Assembly: GCA_947459855.1 (NCBI GenBank)
Contig: CANHFL010000081.1
Location: 1-6,118 of the forward strand
Direction: 5' to 3'
Length of the DNA: 6,118 nucleotides
Source of the DNA: Planctomycetaceae bacterium
GTDB lineage: Bacteria; Planctomycetota; Phycisphaerae; Phycisphaerales; SM1A02
Shown here: positions 1 through 4,969 of the stretch, piece after piece
Layout of the letters: every line of letters starts with the position of its first letter
Position numbering within the stretch: the first letter of the stretch is position 1
Notes under the pieces: generated by a model
The model's database searches: none
What the model saw: only the letters and a program-made list of their open reading frames with translations
What the model was told of the DNA's origin: nothing
Translations under genes and position numbers: made by a program

Positions 1-1
1 C

Positions 2-667
2 CTGGCCGAACGCACCCGCTCGCGCGCGGCCGGGCGCGAGCGCAAGCCGCGCTTCCGCGCCACGGGCGAGCAGATCCTGGTCGAGGTCGACCCTGCCGCG
101 CCTGCGGACGCGCGCCTGATGCGCGAGAGCTTCGCGCGCCACCTGGCGGAGAGCCGCGCCTGCATCGACCAGTCGCTGGCCGACGCCGCGCGCGGGATCA
201 ACGGCTTCGGGCTGAAGCACGCCTTCACGCACATCACGATGGACGAGCGCGAGGCGAAGGAGCTGCTGGCGCTCTTCGCGCCGATCGACGCGCTGGTCTC
301 GCGCATCGCCGAGAAGTACGACCGCAACCCGGGCGGCACGCCGCGCCGGTGCAACTACCACCTGGCGTTCCACGTGGCGCCGATCAGCGTCGAGCGCCTG
401 CCGCCCGCCCGCGTGACGATGGCGAACCGCACCGTCGTGGCCAAGCAGGCGGCGCAGGTCGCGAACGCTCCATCGCGCCTCCTCAGCCCCCGCGAGCGCG
501 AGGTCGCCCAACGCCTGGTGCGCGGCGAGACCGGACCCGAGATCGCCACGGCGCTCGGCGTCAGCCGGTCCACCGTCTCGACGCTCTGCGAGCGCATCTA
601 CCGGAAGCTCGGCATCACGCGCCGCGCGCAGCTGGCGGTGCGGCTGCACGCGCTGGGCGAGGGTTGA
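2..667 (+). CDS. LuxR-type helix-turn-helix protein, 5' end missing
   Basis: The reading frame is open to the left edge and ends with TGA, giving 221 visible residues. The C-terminus (about residues 161-217 of the visible part) is a LuxR/FixJ-type DNA-binding domain. It opens with LSPREREV, continues with a Gly turn and EIATALGVSRSTV, and ends IYRKLGI, matching the four-helix pattern of that family. A His common in the recognition-helix segment (TVKxH) is replaced by Leu. The part before it (residues 1-160) is soluble, Arg-rich at the start, and not a domain I recognise. No receiver-domain Asp pattern or PAS signature is obvious. An ATG at 119 could be an internal start, but it has no Shine-Dalgarno sequence and the frame is coding-like upstream, so the true start is probably outside the window. 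Its role is inferred to be a transcription regulator; target and signal are unknown. It converges on the LOG gene with a 37-base gap. Confidence 0.75.
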   Translation: MAERTRSRAAGRERKPRFRATGEQILVEVDPAAPADARLMRESFARHLAESRACIDQSLADAARGINGFGLKHAFTHITMDEREAKELLALFAPIDALVSRIAEKYDRNPGGTPRRCNYHLAFHVAPISVERLPPARVTMANRTVVAKQAAQVANAPSRLLSPREREVAQRLVRGETGPEIATALGVSRSTVSTLCERIYRKLGITRRAQLAVRLHALGEG

Positions 668-704
668 TGGCACCGGCGACGGCCGCCTGCCGCACGTCCT
701 CGCC

Positions 705-1466
705 TCACCGCTCGAACAGCCACCAGCGCTTCCTCGGCCGCGGCATCGCCTCGACGCCGAAGCGCTTCCTCGCGGCCTCGGCGATGAACTTCGCGGCCTC
801 CACGGGATCGTCGGTGACCTTGACCATCTCGCGGTCGCGGCGGTCGATCGTGCCGTCCGGGATCATCCGCTTCTGGATGAAGTCGTCCAGCTCGTCCCAG
901 TACGCCGTGCCCATCAGGACGATCGGGAAGCTGTCGATCTTGCCCGTCTGCACCAGCGTGAGCGTCTCGAAGAGCTCGTCCATCGTGCCGTAGCCGCCGG
1001 GCAGCACGACGAAGCCGTACGAGTACTTGAGCAGCATCACCTTGCGCACGAAGAAGTAGCGGAACTCGACGCAGCGGTCGCAGTAGGGGTTCGCGCCCTG
1101 CTCGTGCGGCAGCTGGATGTTGCAGCCGATGCTCGGCGCGCCGGCGTCGCGTGCGCCGCGGTTGGCTGCCTCCATGATGCCGGGGCCGCCGCCCGTCATG
1201 ATGCTGAACCCGTGCCTGCCCAGCTCCTCGGCGGTGCTGCGCGCCATGATGTACCACGGGTTGTCTTCCTTGAACCGCGCGCTGCCGAAGACGGTCACGC
1301 ACGGGCCGACGAAGTGCAGCTTGCGGAAGCCGCGGATGAACTCGGCCGCGATGCGGATGACGCGGAAGAGCTCCTCCAGGCGCGGACGCGGCCCCACCAG
1401 CATCAGGCGCTCGACGGGCTGGCCGTCCTCGACGGACGTGGACTTGAGCGGTGTGGGGGGAGACAT
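705..1466 (-). CDS. LOG family protein (TIGR00730-type, putative nucleotide 5'-monophosphate phosphoribohydrolase)
   Basis: This 253-residue protein carries both family signatures: GGGPGIMEAANRGA at 92-105 and PGGYGTMDE at 156-164, with the conserved Arg141-Lys142 in FFVRK and Glu164. Characterised members (plant LOG and bacterial homologues) remove ribose 5-phosphate from cytokinin nucleotides or AMP-like nucleotides in the cytoplasm. Older annotations call them lysine decarboxylases, which is misleading. The true substrate here is unknown. The length suits the longer bacterial subgroup, which has an N-terminal extension before the Rossmann core (core starts about residue 52). The ATG is 15 bases after the stop of the SDR gene, so it is probably the last gene of the thiolase operon. 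No strong Shine-Dalgarno is seen, so it may depend on coupling to upstream translation. Odd feature: Cys115, Cys129 and Cys132 cluster near the active-site helix. Confidence 0.9.
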   Translation of the reverse strand: MSPPTPLKSTSVEDGQPVERLMLVGPRPRLEELFRVIRIAAEFIRGFRKLHFVGPCVTVFGSARFKEDNPWYIMARSTAEELGRHGFSIMTGGGPGIMEAANRGARDAGAPSIGCNIQLPHEQGANPYCDRCVEFRYFFVRKVMLLKYSYGFVVLPGGYGTMDELFETLTLVQTGKIDSFPIVLMGTAYWDELDDFIQKRMIPDGTIDRRDREMVKVTDDPVEAAKFIAEAARKRFGVEAMPRPRKRWWLFER

Positions 1467-1481
1467 GGTTCGTGCCCGTAC

Positions 1482-2576
1482 TTACTTCTTCGGCTCCGGG
1501 TTCGTGGCGGGTGCCGCCGGCGCCGCCTGCTGCGATTCCCAGGCCTTCAGGATGGCCGCTTCCTTTTCCAGGCTCAGGCCCGGCTGCGGCCGCTTACCAG
1601 TGCCCCAGTCGTAGGCGCCGGGGTGCTTGGACTTCCACCACGCCAGCGTGTCGCGCGCGGTGTCGGCCAGCGGGCGGAACGTGCAGCCCGCGGCCACGGC
1701 CTTCGCGCGGCTGATGGTGCCCGCGCCCGCGAACTGCGGGTCCTCGGGCAGCCAGAGCGGCAGGCCCATCCACGGTGCCACGCCGTTCTGCATCAGGAAC
1801 TCCTCGCCGACCGGCACGAACTCCACAGGGTCGCTGACGACGGCCTTGCAGCCGGCCAGCATCTCGTCGAAGGTCAGCGGACCGGCGGGACCGGTCACGT
1901 TGAACGTGCCGCCGTGGCCGTCCGCCATGCAGCGGACGCTGAACTCGGCGCAGTCGCGGACATCGACGAACGTTGTCAGCGCCTTGCGCGGCTCCTTGGG
2001 GCCGGGCACCAGCACGCGGCCGCCGTGCGCGATGCGCACCGGCCAGTACGTCCAGCGGTCGGTGGGGTCGCCGGGGCCCACGATCAGGCCGGGGCGCAGC
2101 ACGCTGCAGCGGTCGCCGTAGACGGCGGCCGCCGCCTTCTCGCACGCGGCCTTCAGCGGACCGTACGTCTCGTTGCTGAGCTTCGCCTCCTCGGGCTTCT
2201 CGAGCGCGCCGACCTCGGCGGACTCGTCCGCGTTCGGCACGGCCATCGACGAATAGACCGAGATGGTGCTGATGAAGACGTAGTGGCGCGCCGCGGGCTT
2301 CAGCAGCTCGGCCGACGCACGAACGTCCTGCGGCCGGTAGCCGCTGGTGTCGATCACCCCGTCCCACGTGCGGCCGGACTTGATGGCCTTCTCGAGGTTC
2401 GCGAGGCCGTCGTCCTTCTTCGGGTCGCGGTCGCCCTTGATGCGCTCGAGCTCGGGGAAGAGGTCGGCCTTGGTCTTTCCGCGGTTGAAGAGCGTGATCT
2501 CCCACCCGCGCGCCTTGGCGCAGGCGACGATCTCGGGGCCGAGGTAGGCGGTTCCGCCCAGGATCAGCAGCTTCAT
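1482..2576 (-). CDS. NAD(P)-dependent epimerase/dehydratase-like protein (extended SDR family)
   Basis: This is a 364-residue extended short-chain dehydrogenase/reductase. The N-terminal Rossmann motif is LILGGTAYLG (4-13), a variant of GxxGxxG with Ala in the middle position. It is followed by NRG at 31-33, which favours NADP binding in related proteins. The catalytic pair is Tyr138 and Lys142 (YGPLK), with a Ser/Thr-rich strand (FISTISVYSS, 101-110). Other markers are RPGLIVGPGDPTDR (161-174), TTFVDVRDCAEF, and FNVTGP at 225-230. The family is usually annotated as NAD-dependent epimerase or reductase, mostly of unknown substrate. The last 15 or so residues are an Ala/Pro-rich tail that is probably disordered. 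The ATG overlaps the thiolase TGA as ATGA, and a GGAG lies 5 bases before it inside the thiolase end, so the start is well supported and translation is probably coupled. No signal peptide is seen, so a cytoplasmic location is likely. Confidence 0.88.
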   Translation of the reverse strand: MKLLILGGTAYLGPEIVACAKARGWEITLFNRGKTKADLFPELERIKGDRDPKKDDGLANLEKAIKSGRTWDGVIDTSGYRPQDVRASAELLKPAARHYVFISTISVYSSMAVPNADESAEVGALEKPEEAKLSNETYGPLKAACEKAAAAVYGDRCSVLRPGLIVGPGDPTDRWTYWPVRIAHGGRVLVPGPKEPRKALTTFVDVRDCAEFSVRCMADGHGGTFNVTGPAGPLTFDEMLAGCKAVVSDPVEFVPVGEEFLMQNGVAPWMGLPLWLPEDPQFAGAGTISRAKAVAAGCTFRPLADTARDTLAWWKSKHPGAYDWGTGKRPQPGLSLEKEAAILKAWESQQAAPAAPATNPEPKK

Positions 2577-3748
2577 GCGCGCTCCACGATCATGCTGACC
2601 GCGTTGCCGCCGCCCAGGCACAGGGTGCACAGGCCGCGCTTGCCGCCGGTGCGGGCCAGCTGGTGGACGAGGGTGACCAGGACGCGCGCGCCGCTCGCGC
2701 CGATCGGGTGGCCCAGCGCCACGCCGCCGCCGCACACGTTCAGGCGGTCCATCGGGATGCCGAGCGGCTTCGCGTCGGCCAGCACCTGCGCGGCGAACGC
2801 CTCGTTGATCTCCCACAGGTCGATGTCGGAGACCTTCAGGCCGGTCTTGGCCAGCAGCTGCTCGATGCCGACCTTCGGCGCGATGAAGAGGTCCTTGGGC
2901 GCGACGCCCGCGGTGCCGTAGGCGACGATCTTCGCCAGCGGCTTCAGGCCGAGCTGGGCAGCCTTGGTGTCGCTCATCACCATCACGGCCGCGGCGCCGT
3001 CGGAGATCTGGCTGGCGTTGCCCGCGGTCACGCTGCCGTCCTTCGTGAACGCGGCGCGCAGCTTGGCCAGCACGTCGGCGGTGGTGTCGGCGCGGTAGCC
3101 CTCGTCGGTGTCCAGGCCGGCCTTCGCCATGCACTGCTCGGGGCTCAGGGGCACGATCTCGTTCTTGAACCAGCCGTTCTTCGTGGCCTCGGCCGCACGG
3201 CGGTGGCTCTCGGCGGCGAAGGCGTCCTGCTCGGCGCGGGTGACGCCGAAGGTGGTCGCCGTGTGCTCGGCGGCGTTGCCCATCGGCCAGCACTCGAATG
3301 CGCAGGTCAGGCCGTCGTGCTGCATGTGGTCGAGCAGCTTGCCCTCGCCGTACTTGATGCCGGCGCGGACCTGGGCCAGGTGCGGCGCAAGGTCCATGTT
3401 CTCCATGCCGCCCGCGACCACGCAGTGCGCGTCGCCGGCGCGGATCATGGTGGCGGCCTGCATGACGGCCTCCAGGCCCGAGCCGCAGACCTTGTTGACG
3501 GTGACCGCGTTCAGCGTCTCGGGCAGGCCGGCCTTCAGGCCCGCCTGGCGCGCGGGGTTCTGGCCGACGCCCGCCTGCAGCACGTTGCCCATGTAGCAGG
3601 CCTCGACCGCGTCCTTCGAGCCGGGCGCGTCGTCGAACAGCGCCTTGATGGCGTAGCTGCCGAGGACCGGTGCGGGCACGCGCGCGAGCGCTCCCATGAA
3701 CTTGCCGGTGGGGGTGCGGCGGGCGGCGACGATGACGGGGGTGGCCAT
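2573..3748 (-). CDS. Thiolase, acetyl-CoA C-acetyltransferase type
   Basis: This 391-residue protein has the usual length of the AtoB/PhaA/Thl family. It condenses two acetyl-CoA to acetoacetyl-CoA or cleaves the reverse, in the cytoplasm, for polyhydroxybutyrate or mevalonate entry or for beta-oxidation-type degradation. All catalytic parts are visible: nucleophile Cys88 in VNKVCGSG, the NEAF segment at 315-318, His347 in GGGVALGHPIGASGAR, and the second Cys377 in CLGGGNAVS. The biosynthetic-type landmarks GGMENM (113-118) and ISDGAAAV (248-255) are present. The start ATG is preceded by GGAGA five bases upstream, and translation from it gives the expected MATPVIVAARRTP opening; a longer frame upstream runs over the fbp gene and is not credible. 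It is the first gene of the minus-strand operon and is divergent from fbp. No 3-hydroxyacyl-CoA dehydrogenase or PHB synthase is visible nearby, so the pathway direction is open. Confidence 0.96.
   Translation of the reverse strand: MATPVIVAARRTPTGKFMGALARVPAPVLGSYAIKALFDDAPGSKDAVEACYMGNVLQAGVGQNPARQAGLKAGLPETLNAVTVNKVCGSGLEAVMQAATMIRAGDAHCVVAGGMENMDLAPHLAQVRAGIKYGEGKLLDHMQHDGLTCAFECWPMGNAAEHTATTFGVTRAEQDAFAAESHRRAAEATKNGWFKNEIVPLSPEQCMAKAGLDTDEGYRADTTADVLAKLRAAFTKDGSVTAGNASQISDGAAAVMVMSDTKAAQLGLKPLAKIVAYGTAGVAPKDLFIAPKVGIEQLLAKTGLKVSDIDLWEINEAFAAQVLADAKPLGIPMDRLNVCGGGVALGHPIGASGARVLVTLVHQLARTGGKRGLCTLCLGGGNAVSMIVERA
2581..2585 (-). promoter_or_regulatory. Shine-Dalgarno of the SDR gene inside the thiolase end
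   Basis: The minus strand reads GGAGC within the last codons of the thiolase gene. The GGAG core is at 2582-2585, five bases before the SDR ATG at 2576. Together with the ATGA overlap it supports termination-reinitiation coupling. Confidence 0.55.
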
Positions 3749-3753
3749 GGGGG

Positions 3754-3758
3754 TCTCC
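3754..3758 (-). promoter_or_regulatory. Shine-Dalgarno of the thiolase gene
   Basis: On the minus strand the sequence reads GGAGA, five bases before the thiolase ATG. It decides the start against the longer open frame. It is the best ribosome binding site at the head of any transcription unit here; the fbp and lipoprotein genes show none. Confidence 0.65.
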
Positions 3759-3780
3759 GTGGTCTCTGGATGCGGGGTGA

Positions 3781-3796
3781 TTCGCCCTGCGGCGAA
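3781..3796. repeat. Small perfect inverted repeat (TTCGCC-CTGC-GGCGAA)
   Basis: A six-base perfect stem with a four-base loop lies in the divergent spacer, just downstream of the minus-strand -10 candidate. In RNA it would form a hairpin near the 5' end of the thiolase operon transcript, about 30 bases before the Shine-Dalgarno. As DNA it could be an operator half-site pair. It is short, and chance is a real alternative in GC-rich DNA. Confidence 0.4.
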
Positions 3797-3820
3797 GGCC
3801 CAAATGATATCGTTCGGCCC

Positions 3821-4855
3821 ATGCCGGAATCCGCCCCCAAGCAGGCCGCCCGAGGCGTCGTGACCGACAACCTCGTCTCGCTCCAGAGCTTCATCCTGGA
3901 GGAGGAGGCCCGCTACCCGGGCGCCACGGGCGAGTTCAGCTGGATCATCAGCGCGATCAGCCTGGCGGCCAAGATCATCGCCTACAAGGTGCGCCACGTG
4001 CGCCTGCAGAACGTGCTGGGCGAGCAGGGCGAGGAGAACATCCAGGGCGAGTCGCAGCTGCGCATGGACGTGATCGCCAACGAGGTGATCATGCGCGTCC
4101 TGGGCGGGCGCAGCTCGATCGCGGTGCTGGGAAGCGAGGAGGACCAGGAGCCGACGATCCTGCGCCGCGGCCACGAGGGCGGCAAGTACTGCGTGCTCTT
4201 CGACCCGCTGGACGGCAGCAGCAACCTGGACACCGCCGTGGGCGTGGGCACGATCTTCACGATCCTGCGCAACGACCCGACGATCCACGACGCCGTCGGC
4301 ACGGTGTGCCAGCCCGGCACGCAGCAGGTGGCCGCCGGCTACGTCCTGTACGGGTCGAGCACCGTGCTGGTGATCACCACCGGCCGCGGCGTGCACATGT
4401 TCGAGCTGGACGCCGCGATCGGCAGCTTCATGCTGGTGAAGCGCGACATCCGCATGCCCGCGCGCAACAAGGTCTACTCGGTCAACGAGGCGTACACGCC
4501 GGGCTTCCCCGCGGGCTACCGCCGCTACCTGGAGTGGGCGCACGAGAACGGCTACTCGAGCCGCTACATCGGGTCGATGGTCGCCGACATGCACCGCACG
4601 CTGGTGAACGGCGGCGTCTTCCTGTACCCGCCCACGAAGAAGCACCCCACGGGCAAGCTGCGCCTGCTGTACGAGGCGAACCCGATGAGCTTCCTCGTGG
4701 AGCAGGCGGGGGGCACCAGCACCACCGGCACGGTCCGGACGATGGACGTGAAGCCGCGCGAACTGCACGAGCGAACCCCCTTGGTGCTGGGCAGCAAGGA
4801 CGAGGTGGCCGCGGTGCTCGCGCACTTCCGGTCGCCGGCGGACGCGATGGCGTGA
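3821..4855 (+). CDS. fbp: Fructose-1,6-bisphosphatase class I
   Basis: This 344-residue enzyme hydrolyses fructose 1,6-bisphosphate to fructose 6-phosphate in gluconeogenesis (or the Calvin cycle, if present), in the cytoplasm with Mg2+. Metal ligands are visible as Glu106-Glu107 (GSEED), Asp128 and Asp131 (FDPLDGSSNLD) and Glu285. The family signature KLRLLYEANPMSF is at 279-291. Substrate-site residues are Arg248 (SSRYIGSMVAD), Tyr269 and Lys279. The AMP site known from the pig enzyme looks largely kept: Thr36-Gly37-Glu38, Lys122-Tyr123 and Arg150. AMP inhibition is therefore likely. The ATG at 3821 gives the usual N-terminal length; the open frame upstream is antisense to the thiolase gene and is excluded. 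No Shine-Dalgarno precedes the ATG, and a TAnnnT box lies seven bases upstream, so a leaderless message is possible. No Calvin-cycle neighbours are visible. Confidence 0.97.
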   Translation: MPESAPKQAARGVVTDNLVSLQSFILEEEARYPGATGEFSWIISAISLAAKIIAYKVRHVRLQNVLGEQGEENIQGESQLRMDVIANEVIMRVLGGRSSIAVLGSEEDQEPTILRRGHEGGKYCVLFDPLDGSSNLDTAVGVGTIFTILRNDPTIHDAVGTVCQPGTQQVAAGYVLYGSSTVLVITTGRGVHMFELDAAIGSFMLVKRDIRMPARNKVYSVNEAYTPGFPAGYRRYLEWAHENGYSSRYIGSMVADMHRTLVNGGVFLYPPTKKHPTGKLRLLYEANPMSFLVEQAGGTSTTGTVRTMDVKPRELHERTPLVLGSKDEVAAVLAHFRSPADAMA

Positions 4856-4969
4856 CGCCCGCGGCTGCCCGGCCCGTGTTCAGTTTGCGTGAAGGGCGTG
4901 TGAGCGAAGCGGTGCGAACTGCCTGCGCGCGTTGCGAAGCCGGCCCTGCGAGCCGATGCTCCGGGACCC
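4856..4969. other. Intergenic region between fbp and the M48-type lipoprotein gene
   Basis: This 114-base non-coding gap shows no clear terminator (no T-tract after a stem), no recognisable -35/-10 pair and no Shine-Dalgarno before the next ATG. It contains one imperfect inverted repeat (listed separately). The lipoprotein gene could be read through from fbp or have its own promoter; the sequence does not decide. Confidence 0.5.
4881..4921. repeat. Imperfect inverted repeat CAGTTTGC / GCGAACTG
   Basis: CAGTTTGC (4881-4888) can pair with GCGAACTG (4914-4921) over eight positions with one G-U pair in RNA, with a 25-base loop between. No T-run follows, so it is not a standard intrinsic terminator. 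It could be a weak processing or regulatory structure, or chance. Confidence 0.3.

Larger units (their letters stand above)
3749..3820. promoter_or_regulatory. Divergent spacer, predicted promoters for thiolase operon and fbp
   Basis: These 72 bases separate the divergent thiolase and fbp starts, so both promoters should lie here or just inside the neighbouring gene. The only AT-rich patch is 3802-3814. On the minus strand it contains TATCAT (3809-3804), five of six bases matching a sigma70 -10 box. On the plus strand it contains TATCGT (3808-3813), a TAnnnT-type -10 seven bases before the fbp ATG. No convincing -35 box was found for either direction. The two -10 candidates overlap, which would make the two promoters compete for RNA polymerase. 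The location is well supported; the exact boxes are guesses from reading. Confidence 0.4.

Noticed and set aside
674..687. GC-rich short stems in the convergent gap as a terminator
   Set aside because: Only four-base stems with alternative pairings and no T-run; not distinguishable from background in this composition.
349..993. 214-residue plus-strand frame spanning the LuxR-type gene end and the LOG gene
   Set aside because: It is a shifted frame over the helix-turn-helix gene and antisense to the LOG gene; its composition is Arg/Pro-rich and no domain is recognisable.
705..1466. Lysine decarboxylase as product name
   Set aside because: The PGGxGTxxE motif marks the LOG family; the decarboxylase name is a known historical misannotation.
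1104..2921. 605-residue plus-strand open frame
   Set aside because: It lies antisense to the LOG, SDR and thiolase genes. Its product is Arg/Ala/Gly/His-rich low complexity with no motif; long empty frames are expected opposite high-GC genes.
2577..3803. In-frame upstream extension of the SDR gene on the minus strand
   Set aside because: It is a shifted frame over the thiolase gene with Arg/Gly-rich product; the ATG at 2576 opens directly into the Rossmann motif.
2663..3820. In-frame upstream extension of fbp
   Set aside because: The extension would be antisense to the whole thiolase gene. The product up to 3820 is low-complexity, and fbp has its normal length from ATG 3821.
3749..4825. In-frame upstream extension of the thiolase on the minus strand
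   Set aside because: It runs antisense through fbp and has no protein-like motifs. The ATG at 3748 has a Shine-Dalgarno and gives the usual thiolase N-terminus.
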